A stretch of DNA of 59,538 nucleotides from UBA1163 sp049513055. GTDB taxonomy: Bacteria > Desulfobacterota > BSN033 > UBA1163. Made by a program: the position numbers and the translations under genes. A model generated the notes under the pieces. The model had not been told where the DNA came from and did no database searches. It saw only the letters and a program-made list of their open reading frames with translations. Of this stretch, positions 42,569 through 50,755 are shown piece by piece; the stretch's first letter is position 1, and each line of letters opens with the position of its first letter. Where the stretch lies: NCBI GenBank assembly GCA_049513055.1, contig JBEKWN010000017.1, forward strand, positions 1-59,538, written 5' to 3'.

Positions 42569-43738
42569 TTAGTTTTCAATTGTACTTCCTTCTGTTATGC
42601 GCTTTATCATTTTCAATAAAAAATTCGGAAGTGCTTTCTTGATAGCAGCTTTCATTTGCGGTTTTCTGAATTCATCAAAGACAAAAAACTTACTCCCAAT
42701 GGTATCCTTACCAATCATCAGGTTTACTGTATTTCGATCAGATTCCGTCCACTTATATTTATGGTCATATCCTCCCTTCAGAAGGTCTATTTCTTCGATC
42801 TTATCCTCGATGGCCTTTTGAATCACATAAGCTCGAAGCACAAGGCCAAGACTGTATTTGTAAAACGAAGGATCAAAACCTCCTTGATAATAATATATCT
42901 TGTTCTTGTAACGGTAATCGTACAAAATACCAACGATTTCACCATCTAATTCCAGACAGCTCAGCTGCAGCCACCCCTTAGGGACAAACTCCTTGGCGAC
43001 AGCCTGATGGAACGCATTGTATTCCTTACTGGAAAAACTATGAATCGAGCTTTTCTCCTCCCACCTTTTATTATGGAGGAAGGCCAGTCTTTCCATCGCG
43101 TTTTGCAGCCCTTCAATATCTTGCCAGGTGAAGTACCTCGTCTTGAAATTTTTCTCGAGATTATGTATCCGCCGTTTGACATTATATCGCATGTTCTTGC
43201 TTAGACCAGAAATATACTCCTCCCAGGAAGAGGGAATTTGGATATAGGGACAGGTTGCGCATTCGTTTTTCTTAACAATTAATCCCTTATCGGAAGCCGC
43301 TTTTTCTAAAATAGCATAGGAAATAGAAGTCGATAACATGTCCGTTAGGTTGAGAACATCCCATCCATCCTTCCTTGAAATATATTCTATAAAAGCATTG
43401 ATCGCCTCATCTTCCCTATCTTTCATTATTATGAGATCCAAATAATCCGGACTTACATCTTCACCGGTTCCGAGGAATCTCACCTCATGAGTCGAAAAAC
43501 TTTTGAGAACTTTTTTCTTGCGAACATAGAAGGGAGCAATGGCAATGATATCTCCATTTTGGCCCCTCAGTACTAATACGCAGAGCTTTTTTCTCTGACC
43601 GTACACCTGCCACCAGTTAAATACCCACTCCCAGGTTAGAAAGATGCTGTCAGAACGACTCTGAGAAAGGAGGGGGTTCCAGACCGCGCCAAGCTGCCGT
43701 AAGTTTTCTATGTTGGTGATTTCTTCAACGATTAACAC
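42569..43738 (-). CDS. CelD/BcsL-like GNAT acyltransferase
   Basis: A 389-residue protein of the GNAT type found in cellulose and exopolysaccharide loci. It has SDSIFLTWEWVFNWWQVYGQ, FYVRKKKVLKSFSTHEVRFL, LSKNMRYNVKRRIHNLEKNF, LELDGEIVGILYDYRYKNKI and DPSFYKYSLGLVLRAYVIQK. The double-GNAT layout resembles FemAB. The most likely role is transfer of an acyl or aminoacyl group to the polymer or its precursor. It follows an ATP-grasp gene by 18 bases, and ligase-transferase pairs of this kind can install amino acids, so aminoacylation is a fair guess. Confidence 0.8.
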   Translation of the reverse strand: MLIVEEITNIENLRQLGAVWNPLLSQSRSDSIFLTWEWVFNWWQVYGQRKKLCVLVLRGQNGDIIAIAPFYVRKKKVLKSFSTHEVRFLGTGEDVSPDYLDLIIMKDREDEAINAFIEYISRKDGWDVLNLTDMLSTSISYAILEKAASDKGLIVKKNECATCPYIQIPSSWEEYISGLSKNMRYNVKRRIHNLEKNFKTRYFTWQDIEGLQNAMERLAFLHNKRWEEKSSIHSFSSKEYNAFHQAVAKEFVPKGWLQLSCLELDGEIVGILYDYRYKNKIYYYQGGFDPSFYKYSLGLVLRAYVIQKAIEDKIEEIDLLKGGYDHKYKWTESDRNTVNLMIGKDTIGSKFFVFDEFRKPQMKAAIKKALPNFLLKMIKRITEGSTIEN

Positions 43739-43756
43739 AGGAAGATAGCCTTGCCT

Positions 43757-44962
43757 TTAGAGGGACAGGACAGCCTTCTTCAGATAACGAAACCCGCGCT
43801 TGCCTGCCAATGTTAAAAAGCGAAGAAATGGCATTGGGTCATGCAATGATAGAAGTGCAAAACTATGGTGGCCACCCTGGTAAGGGTGAAAAAATGTTCT
43901 TACTCTATGCCCGTTTTCTCCCCCATGGCTCAAAAGCGCATTGAATTCAAATGGTTCATTGATCCATTTGACTCCCTTTTCATAATCAATCTGGCCAGAT
44001 TGAGGAATTCCCAGGGCATCTTGATACGCTATGAATGGAATATCAAGACCTGCCTGAGTACTGATCCCTTCCTGGAGGTCAACGCGTCCAACAGTCGGCT
44101 CAGTGATTTTGAATGAATCATCAGAAGCGTCATATTTGAATTCCACAGAACAGAGGCCTGTACATCGTGCTGTACTTAAGACTTCCAATGTGATCTCTGC
44201 CATTTTTGGGTTTGTGATACTTTCAGCAAGGCTGGTCACTCCTGTCAGTGAGGGGTATTGTCTTAACTTTCTTCCAGCGAGAAGAGCCAATGGCTTACCA
44301 TACCTGTCAAGGTATGCAAGACAAAAATAGACCTGTTGGTCACCTCCGGGTATCCATTCTTGGAAGATAAGTGGTATATCCAGGGCTCTCAAATCCGAAA
44401 GCTTTTGTCTTAGATCTTGAGGAGAGTCGGCCTTCATGACTTTTTTTTCAGGCGGCACGCATAGGCTCCAGAAGATTGTCCGATAAAGCGGTTTTATGAC
44501 GCAGGGATAAGGGAGGCTTGACGCCACCTTTTGAAAATCTGTTGAGTTTTTTGAAAAAAAGGTTTGGGGGACGGAAAACCCATGACGATTTGCAAAATCA
44601 TTGAAATTTTTCTTATCCATGAGCGTTTCGATGACTTCATGGTCAGGCAGTACAAACTCAAAAAACGGTTTGAGAACTTCTCTATTTCTTGAAACATGCA
44701 GAACGTGCAGGTCTGATGTACAGAAGAGAACCATCTTCCTTCCAAGATTTCGAGAGATTTCTAAAAGTTTAGAGATAACCTTTTTTTCATCGGTGAGGTC
44801 GTCGCAAAGCACGAACTTAGCATAACGGCTTGCTGCTCCATAGTCACTGGTGTCACGTCCCATCGTATAAACTTCAATACCGTGTCCCCCCAGACTTCGA
44901 ATCACATTGAGAGCGCTCACATCCACTCCTATCACCAGTGCTGGAGGATGTGTGGGGTCCAT
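43757..44962 (-). CDS. ATP-grasp domain protein
   Basis: A 401-residue ATP-grasp protein. The N-terminal Rossmann-like part begins PALVIGVDVSALNVIRSLGG. The ATP-grasp fold follows with LMDKKNFNDFANRHGFSVPQ, YPCVIKPLYRTIFW, LIFQEWIPGGDQQVYFCLAY and CSVEFKYDASDDSFKITEPT. The family activates a carboxylate as acyl-phosphate and joins it to an amine. The ATG at 44962 follows GGAGAT; the TTG at 45022 lies inside the dehydrogenase remnant. Relatives sit beside GNAT genes in surface-polysaccharide loci; the substrate is unknown. Confidence 0.8.
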   Translation of the reverse strand: MDPTHPPALVIGVDVSALNVIRSLGGHGIEVYTMGRDTSDYGAASRYAKFVLCDDLTDEKKVISKLLEISRNLGRKMVLFCTSDLHVLHVSRNREVLKPFFEFVLPDHEVIETLMDKKNFNDFANRHGFSVPQTFFSKNSTDFQKVASSLPYPCVIKPLYRTIFWSLCVPPEKKVMKADSPQDLRQKLSDLRALDIPLIFQEWIPGGDQQVYFCLAYLDRYGKPLALLAGRKLRQYPSLTGVTSLAESITNPKMAEITLEVLSTARCTGLCSVEFKYDASDDSFKITEPTVGRVDLQEGISTQAGLDIPFIAYQDALGIPQSGQIDYEKGVKWINEPFEFNALLSHGGENGHRVRTFFHPYQGGHHSFALLSLHDPMPFLRFLTLAGKRGFRYLKKAVLSL

Positions 44963-44999
44963 CTTCAATTTGCCATCTCCGTTTTCATTGATGTTAATT

Positions 45000-45150
45000 C
45001 TAGGGACGAACTCCTTTTCCAATGCCTTTATATAAAAATCCTGCCTTTATGGTAGTGGTTCGTTCGAATACATTTCTTCCATCGACAATAATAGGAGTGC
45101 GCATGATCTCATGAGCCCAATTCAAATCAAGATCAAAATAAAAAGGGGAT
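45000..45150 (-). pseudogene. Remnant: C-terminal tail of a UDP-glucose-type dehydrogenase (copy 1)
   Basis: About 49 codons read LSPFYFDLDLNWAHEIMRTP, then IIVDGRNVFERTTTIKAGFL and YKGIGKGVRP before a TAG. This is the closing segment of UDP-sugar dehydrogenases (VDGRN followed by the GF-x-Y-x-GIG ending). No catalytic part precedes it; instead a palindromic repeat begins just upstream. A related tail is at 50352-50701. Confidence 0.7.
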
Positions 45151-45177
45151 AGCCAAAGTAGGTGTAAAAAATAATTC

Positions 45178-45325
45178 CTAATATTGATGGTTTCGTAAAA
45201 AGTCGTAATTTCTCCAATTTTGTCATTCTCGCGAAAGCGGGAATCCAGTAAATTCAAATAGTTCTGGACTCCTGCTTCCGCAGGAGTGACAGTTTTTAGA
45301 CTTTTTACGAGATCATCAATATTGA
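45178..45325. repeat. Long palindromic dispersed repeat
   Basis: The outer arms AATATTGATGGTTTCGTAAA and its continuation AAGTC are inverted near 45299-45324. The inner arms GCGAAAGCGGGAATCCAG and CTGGACTCCTGCTTCCGCAG form the classic palindromic core with sequence resembling 'gaatccag...ctgga'. I recognise this repeat type from many deltaproteobacterial genomes. It lies between the PEP-CTERM gene and the dehydrogenase remnant. Confidence 0.8.
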
Positions 45326-45361
45326 CCAAAAAATTATCTCAACCATAGCTGTGACTTCGAT

Positions 45362-46129
45362 CTATCTCAAAGGGATCAATGACCTTCGGAATCGTCGTGC
45401 CAGAAAGAATAGACCTGTTCCAGTGAGGATTAAGGTTGAGGGTTCAGGAATGGGTGTGGGAATTTCTGTAACATCGAAAGTAAGGGACCCTGAATTATCA
45501 ATGGTATTGCGTTCGGATGGATCACCATCGAGTCTCCCATCGGCAATCCAGAAAATCAGCTTTTCTCCTTCAGCTAAGGCTATATCCATATACTTTCCAA
45601 GATTTGCCCCTAAAGCCACGGCTGCTGAATCATAGAGGACATCAGACCCTAACGTATAATTATCACCCCCGACGGCATAGATTTGAAGTTGCCAGAGCCA
45701 TTTCTCTGCAACGCCACTCCAGTCGAAGGAATCGTACTGAAAGGCTCCATCCACAGGTGATATTCTGTATACTCCAGCATCGAGGGCTGTAAAAGTATCT
45801 CCTACAATAAAGTCATTGTCGGAAGACCAGATATTGCCAGCGGATTGCAAAAACCATGGCCCAGGGATATTGTTTAAGGTGGCATAAGAATAAACATCAG
45901 AAGAAGAAGTCCACTGGTTTGAAACCTCGGCCGTAGTAATGGTGGTCAGAGTCACCCCAGAAGGATCAACAACAAATTTAACATAGGCAGGTTGTCCAGC
46001 GTATTGACCAGCATCATCTATCGCATCAATAGTCATCGAAAAGCCAAAGGCCGGACTTTGCAAAACTCCTACTAGTGAAATGACAAACAACGCGATAACA
46101 AAACAATGTCTGATTGTAAAGGTTCTCAT
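45362..46129 (-). CDS. PEP-CTERM domain surface protein (exosortase substrate)
   Basis: A 255-residue exported protein. The signal peptide has the core FVIALFVISLVGVLQ, ending near AFG. A beta-rich, Asn/Asp/Gly-rich middle without recognised domain follows. The C-terminal 28 residues are the sorting signal: PEPST, a hydrophobic helix LILTGTGLFFLA and the basic cluster RRFRRS. Exosortase would cut near PEP and anchor or release the protein at the surface. It is the only PEP-CTERM gene seen here and follows the GH26-like gene, so it may serve the synthase module as a matrix or anchoring protein. Confidence 0.9.
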   Translation of the reverse strand: MRTFTIRHCFVIALFVISLVGVLQSPAFGFSMTIDAIDDAGQYAGQPAYVKFVVDPSGVTLTTITTAEVSNQWTSSSDVYSYATLNNIPGPWFLQSAGNIWSSDNDFIVGDTFTALDAGVYRISPVDGAFQYDSFDWSGVAEKWLWQLQIYAVGGDNYTLGSDVLYDSAAVALGANLGKYMDIALAEGEKLIFWIADGRLDGDPSERNTIDNSGSLTFDVTEIPTPIPEPSTLILTGTGLFFLARRFRRSLIPLR

Positions 46130-46148
46130 TTTCCCCCTCCTTCTTGCT

Positions 46149-47093
46149 TCAATGAAGCGCTCCCAGCTTTTGGCCGGAAGCCATAAAAGTCCAATTCTTT
46201 AAGCTCTTACGGAAAGCCTTCAATGATTGCAAAGAAGATTCTATTCTCCAATCGCATTCTTTTTTGATATTGAACCATATCAATGCTTTGATTTTAGGAA
46301 ACTTGTCACTTAAAATTTGGAAGGCCTCTCCAATCCATTTACCTTTATCTCCTCCTTCTTCAGAACAGCCCACCTCTGCTATTATCATCGGTTTTTCTGG
46401 AGCCAGCGAAGCCAATTCCTCATAAGCCTCCCCGAAAATCTCTTTGAATTCTTGCCATTTGGACCATGCCTGCATATTTCCCCAATTATACCCATCCAAG
46501 GCCACCCAGTCAACTTCTTTTGGCCCGGGATAATATCGCCAAATTTCATTCCCCGATTCATCCGGCACGGAATGAGCATAAGGTGACCAAACCCAGATGA
46601 GATGATCATTTCCAGCTTCAGTAAATATAGATCGGATATAGCTCCAAGCCTCAATATATTCTTCGGGTCGATTCCTATTGACTTTTCCGCACCAGGGATA
46701 CCAATTTCCATTCATTTCATGCATTGGACGAAAGAAGAGGAGGCCTGAAATCCGTTTAAGATCGATAGCCCAATTTAAGATGTAGTCATCATACTTCCCT
46801 TTTAATATCTCTGAGAGTGAAAAATCAGGTTGATCCTCGGGTCGGGTACCCTCAGGTACCCCATGAGGCAGACGCCATGGCTCCCAAGTAATGAGGGGGA
46901 TGAAACCACTATTTAGGACCCCCTGAATTCCCCCAAGATCAGGCCTCCTTCTAAATCCCCAGGCGATATAGAAAGAGAGTAGCTGAATCCTTTTCCCCAA
47001 TAATTGAATATATCTACAAGCCCTCTGGGGAGCGCAATAAACATCGTCTGGAAGGTAAAGACCTACCCATGGTTCGCTAAATTTATTTTCCAA
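46149..47093 (-). CDS. GH26-like glycoside hydrolase
   Basis: A protein of about 314 residues with a GH26-type (beta-mannanase/glucanase) TIM barrel. It has EPWVGLYLPDD at the start, GFIPLITWEPWRLP, the acid/base motif LLFFRPMHEMNGNWYPWCG, HLIWVWSPYAHSVPDESGNE, WVALDGYNW and the nucleophile region MIIAEVGCSEEGG. No signal peptide is seen. I chose a TTG at 47093, which overlaps the synthase stop by 11 bases; the frame can be extended to 47216 only by overlapping the synthase SPOR domain. Beside a BcsA-like synthase it resembles the accessory glycanases of cellulose operons. It may trim or release the polymer. Confidence 0.8.
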   Translation of the reverse strand: MENKFSEPWVGLYLPDDVYCAPQRACRYIQLLGKRIQLLSFYIAWGFRRRPDLGGIQGVLNSGFIPLITWEPWRLPHGVPEGTRPEDQPDFSLSEILKGKYDDYILNWAIDLKRISGLLFFRPMHEMNGNWYPWCGKVNRNRPEEYIEAWSYIRSIFTEAGNDHLIWVWSPYAHSVPDESGNEIWRYYPGPKEVDWVALDGYNWGNMQAWSKWQEFKEIFGEAYEELASLAPEKPMIIAEVGCSEEGGDKGKWIGEAFQILSDKFPKIKALIWFNIKKECDWRIESSLQSLKAFRKSLKNWTFMASGQKLGALH

Positions 47094-49275
47094 GGAGATC
47101 TTCCATCTCCTTCTTTGAAACCTTGGTAATCCAATAAGGGCCTTTAGCAATAAACTTCTTTTCAATTTCTTCACCGGCCTTCTGAGCTTCTCCCCTGCCA
47201 TTGAAAAATCCAACACGAACTCGAATCCAATCTTCCCCTTTCACCTTTGCGAGAATGCTATAGGCAGAAAATCCAGCGGCCATCAATCGCTCTTTGTAGA
47301 CCATCGCCTGTTCTTTTGTCCTTACAGAAGCCACATGGACAACCCAATTTTCCTTTTTGATAACCTCCTCCTTTTTTATCACTTTTTTTATTACTTCTTC
47401 CTTTTTTACAACCTCCTCCTTTTTCACAACTTCTTCTTTTTTCTCCATGAGAATAACTTCAGCCGCTGATTTCTCTGGCTGCTCGGTTTTCTCTTTAAGA
47501 TATGGTTTAGAAACTTCAGGGCCCTTGAAAATCTCCTTAGTAACCATGGAAACTGGTTTTTCAAAACTCAAGGCTGATAGGACCTTAAGGCGAAAACCTC
47601 CTAAATATTCGTTCACCCTGGACATGTCTGCCATCGTAAAAAAGACCATAATGGAAACGGTTAGAATGACAGTTATGAATAGTTCCTTTATTTTTAAAAA
47701 AAAGGAAGAAACCATTTTCTTTTCTGAAACTCCCTCCTCAGGCCATCGATGCTTCCCAATGGCTGCAAGACAAATCCCGCTCATCGTCCAAACAGACCAA
47801 GTGCTCCAGACAAAATTTAAAAGATAAAAATCCCAGGCAATAACTCCCTTAATGAAGGTATAAATCACTGAGAAAATAGAAAGCAAGATAATCCCGCCTT
47901 GAGGAAGAATGGCCAGCCAAGGGTTTTTCTTTTCTATCTTTCCAATCGGCTTCACATTCACTTGATAAGAGGGCTTCTTTTTTCTTGAGCGAAGAGCAAT
48001 CCAGGTGGCATGGATAAAGGCTGGAAAAAGCCCAGTCCACATCTGGAATGCTCTCATGTATGGGGTAGGATAACTAATTATTCCATAGGCAACAGACATG
48101 GCAATGAAATAAGGAAACCGGTGGAGTACATAACTGCGGACAGGAACAGTCAGGACAAAATTGTTGGTGAGAAGAGCCAAGATTGGTGCCAGAAAGAAAA
48201 TAGGCATTACAAACGCAGCAACGAGGTAAACAAAACCCAGATTGAAATATTGGAGTTTCTGTTTGAACGTCAAACCTTTCCGGTAAAAAAAGTTATCCCA
48301 AAATAACATCCGTAAAGAATCAGCAGCCCATTGCTTACGCTGTTTGTAAACCCCATAGATATCTGCAGGAGCAGAGCCTTTGCTTAATGGGTAGTTGTAA
48401 TAGATTGATCGCCAACCCCGATCATGTAAGAGCATGGAAGTGTGGACATCTTCCACCAGATTCCAAGTACTAAACCCTCCAATCTCCTCTAAGGCCTTCC
48501 TTCTATAGATGACCCCTGATCCACAGGAAAAGGCTGCGTTATCGGTATCTTTCCCAGCTTGCATTACATTATAAAAAATACGATCCGTATTGCCAAAAGG
48601 ATCCCCTTTAGGAACCTTAAAATCCTGTTTGGTCTGGACAAAGCCGACCAATGGAAACTTAAAATAGCCGATGAGAGTATTCACAATGTGGGGTTGGGGG
48701 ACCTGGTCCGCGTCCAGAGTTAAAATGAGATCTCCCGAGGTTCTTCGAAACGCATAATTGAGGTTTCCAGCCTTTGCATCGCTATGGTCTTCTCTTGCAA
48801 AATAACCGCACCTAAACTTTCCCGCTATTCTCTGATACTCGATGTTGCCCTTATCGTCAAGGACATATACTTTTTTGTCTGGATAATCAATTTGAACGGC
48901 TGCCTCGACTGTCTCCTTTAATAATTCAACTGGTTCTCCAGCCACAGTGATCAAGATATCCACAGAAAGGGGTTTCTCAAATGGCACCCCTTGCGGGGAA
49001 TGGAATCTAAGAAACCAAGCGTTGAATGCGAAAAATTCAAATAGGAGTAATCCAATTAATTCTGCTAAGAAAAAAACGAAAGAATACCAGAACCCCCAGT
49101 TGATGAAATCGAAATGCCATAAAAGGTACGAGAACCCAAGACCAATTGTAATGAATGTTAAAAATTGACCGGCTAATCGTCTCTTACGGTCCTCTTTCTC
49201 CCCAAAACGAAAATATACCCTTGTTCCTAAGACATCGGACCACCATTTTTTGATTGCTTGCCAAGTCCTTTTCAT
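47083..49275 (-). CDS. BcsA-like processive glycosyltransferase fused to a SPOR domain
   Basis: A 730-residue inner-membrane synthase. Two N-terminal membrane segments (about 37-55 and 61-83) precede a GT2 domain with Asp140/Asp141 (YVLDDKGN), LDADQ (188-190), EDVHT (275-276) and the acceptor motif KQRKQW (QxxRW-like). Further membrane segments follow to about 548. The C-terminal part is unusual: a Lys/Glu/Val repeat linker (611-642, units like EEVVKK) and a SPOR domain (643-722, ENWVVHVASVRTKEQAMVY to GPYWITKV). The last segment would put SPOR in the periplasm. No PilZ domain is visible. It probably makes a beta-linked glucan or mannan-like polymer. Confidence 0.85.
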   Translation of the reverse strand: MKRTWQAIKKWWSDVLGTRVYFRFGEKEDRKRRLAGQFLTFITIGLGFSYLLWHFDFINWGFWYSFVFFLAELIGLLLFEFFAFNAWFLRFHSPQGVPFEKPLSVDILITVAGEPVELLKETVEAAVQIDYPDKKVYVLDDKGNIEYQRIAGKFRCGYFAREDHSDAKAGNLNYAFRRTSGDLILTLDADQVPQPHIVNTLIGYFKFPLVGFVQTKQDFKVPKGDPFGNTDRIFYNVMQAGKDTDNAAFSCGSGVIYRRKALEEIGGFSTWNLVEDVHTSMLLHDRGWRSIYYNYPLSKGSAPADIYGVYKQRKQWAADSLRMLFWDNFFYRKGLTFKQKLQYFNLGFVYLVAAFVMPIFFLAPILALLTNNFVLTVPVRSYVLHRFPYFIAMSVAYGIISYPTPYMRAFQMWTGLFPAFIHATWIALRSRKKKPSYQVNVKPIGKIEKKNPWLAILPQGGIILLSIFSVIYTFIKGVIAWDFYLLNFVWSTWSVWTMSGICLAAIGKHRWPEEGVSEKKMVSSFFLKIKELFITVILTVSIMVFFTMADMSRVNEYLGGFRLKVLSALSFEKPVSMVTKEIFKGPEVSKPYLKEKTEQPEKSAAEVILMEKKEEVVKKEEVVKKEEVIKKVIKKEEVIKKENWVVHVASVRTKEQAMVYKERLMAAGFSAYSILAKVKGEDWIRVRVGFFNGRGEAQKAGEEIEKKFIAKGPYWITKVSKKEMEDLLGK

Positions 49276-49307
49276 AGAGATTTTTAATCAACCCACAATA
49301 AAGTAAA

Positions 49308-49494
49308 CCCCGTTAGAAATTCCAGTCGTTCGACCCAGAGGCTCTCGACGGGCGGGGCATTAAACCCCGCCCTCCGGGGTGGAGCCCCCTACGGGGCGGA
49401 ACCCGAAATTATTCTAAAATCTAACCCCGCTGCAGCCGCCGGCCCAGAGGGCCTCTGGCCCGGAGGGAGGAGCGGGGAATTATTTCTAACGGGG
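49308..49494. mobile_element. Miniature element family 2, copy A (187 bp, GC-rich)
   Basis: The element starts CCCCGTTAGAAAT and ends ATTTCTAACGGGG, with TAAA on both sides (49304-49307, 49495-49498). It is GC-rich and strongly self-complementary inside. A nearly identical copy in the opposite orientation lies at 52476-52662; I count about three differences by eye. It lies in the gap between the synthase and the barrel protein. Confidence 0.88.
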
Positions 49495-49545
49495 TAAATG
49501 GCTAAACCCTCGGTTCCTCACCCTTCGTTCACACAGAGAGTCCGT

Positions 49546-50286
49546 TTAAAAGCCTATATAAAACTCTAACCCTCCATAAAAACCATTACCAAAAGTTGAA
49601 TCATGCTTATAACCACTTCGCAGAGCAAAGGAAATTCTATTGGGAATATTGTATATCTCCAGTATCGGTCCAACTCCTACCTGACGAAAATCTGGATTTC
49701 TTCCGAAGAATTGTTCTACCCCAATATTGATTGTATTGGGTTTCTTAAAATTTAGATTCGTTATCTGTTGTTTTATTCTTCCCCTTTCGTATAAGAAGCT
49801 ATCGGTACCACTGAAGCTTGCAAAAAGATTAAAATTGGTTCTGCTAGGGAGCCAGCTATCGAATTCACCTTGAATTAACCCGGCTAAAGTGTTTCCTCTT
49901 ACGTCGGCATTCTTAACGTCAGGATGTAGATTTGTATACCTGTATTCTGTCCCACCAAAAAGACCAAATGTCGTCTGTTTCCAAGATAATTTGACCCCTG
50001 CGACTGTATAAAGTCCTGGAGATGTAGCTCTTACCACCTCATCTCCAGAGTGAAATTTGTAACTGAGAAAATTTGGAATTAATCTTCCTGAAATGGCAAT
50101 ATTCTCATATATCTTTTGGGTGAGGTCTACGCCGAGGTATGAAAAGCCCTGGCCCCTTGTATCAATTTCCCCGCCTGCAAAAAGAGAGCTGTCGACCGCA
50201 AAAGCTAAAGGGCTGGAGAAAACCGTGAAAAGCCCACATACCGATATAAGACAAAATATTGTTAATGAGGGTATTTGAGACTTCAT
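49546..50286 (-). CDS. Outer-membrane beta-barrel protein, BcsS-like
   Basis: A 246-residue protein with a signal peptide (LTIFCLISVCGLFTVF, cleaved near AFA) and a run of amphipathic strands, ending GFYGGLEFYIGF with a terminal aromatic residue, as outer-membrane barrels do. The pattern (SPGLYTVAGVKLSWKQTTFG, FGGTEYRY, GLIQGEFDSWLP, RQVGVGPILEIY, ALRSGYKHDSTF) resembles the cellulose-biosynthesis protein BcsS. It directly precedes the BcsA-like synthase in transcription. Export of the synthase product through or with it is plausible, but BcsS itself is of uncertain function. Confidence 0.65.
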   Translation of the reverse strand: MKSQIPSLTIFCLISVCGLFTVFSSPLAFAVDSSLFAGGEIDTRGQGFSYLGVDLTQKIYENIAISGRLIPNFLSYKFHSGDEVVRATSPGLYTVAGVKLSWKQTTFGLFGGTEYRYTNLHPDVKNADVRGNTLAGLIQGEFDSWLPSRTNFNLFASFSGTDSFLYERGRIKQQITNLNFKKPNTINIGVEQFFGRNPDFRQVGVGPILEIYNIPNRISFALRSGYKHDSTFGNGFYGGLEFYIGF

Positions 50287-50351
50287 TTAGTCCTCCTAAT
50301 ATCCACTGGGACTGTCAATAGATTTGTGCGAAAATTTAGAAGAAGGGGAGC

Positions 50352-50701
50352 TTAGGACGTTTTGCCTTTTCCAATGCCTCTATAAACCCTATTGTTGCAT
50401 AAAGTTCTTATTGAATTAACTGGATGCCACGATAAAAAGGAGATTTCCCCTGTTTTAATGATACTTTCTAAAGGTCACTATTGGAGTAATCCCACAAATG
50501 CCATTGGTTCAAGGTTCATCCCTCAATGGGCAAAGGATTCATTATTTGGAGTGGTGAATTTAATGCAACAACAGGGTAAAGAAATCTTGCTTGTTGGGCA
50601 GTGTTTCGATCGATCACGTTTCTTCCATCCACAATGATTGGAGTACGCATGATTTCGTGGGCCCACTTTATGTCAATCTCAAAATAGCGTAGGGGAGAAG
50701 G
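50352..50701 (-). pseudogene. Dehydrogenase tail (copy 2) interrupted by a miniature element
   Basis: Codons from 50701 read PSPLRYFEIDIKWAHEIMRT, then PIIVDGRNVIDRNTAQQARF LY. The 190-bp element then intervenes. After it the frame resumes as YRGIGKGKTS and TAA. Deleting the element and one TTTA restores ARFLYRGIGKG, matching the KAGFLYKGIGKG of copy 1. So a dehydrogenase tail existed here first and was hit by the element. No catalytic domain precedes it. Confidence 0.8.
50387..50576. mobile_element. Miniature element family 1, copy 2 (190 bp)
   Basis: It begins CCCTATTGTTGCAT and ends ATGCAACAACAGGG, flanked by TAAA (50383-50386 and 50577-50580). Compared in reverse complement with the copy at 23221-23409, internal blocks such as CTTTCTAAAGGTCAC/CTTTTAAAAGTCAC and GAATTTAATGCAACAACAGG align, so the two are diverged copies of one element. 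No transposase is encoded. Confidence 0.85.
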
Positions 50702-50755
50702 TCAAGAACCAAATAACCACTTTAGCATTCTCAATCTCGAATCTTCTCATCCCTT

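Noticed and set aside
45151..45329. Upstream part of the frame ending in the dehydrogenase tail, as a real N-terminus
   Set aside because: It is translated palindromic repeat (for example LDSRFRENDK), a known artefact of this repeat type.
47357..47827. Plus-strand open frame of 156 residues, rich in Ser/Phe
   Set aside because: It is the complement of the Lys/Glu/Val repeat linker and membrane end of the synthase; the low-complexity composition is explained by that gene.
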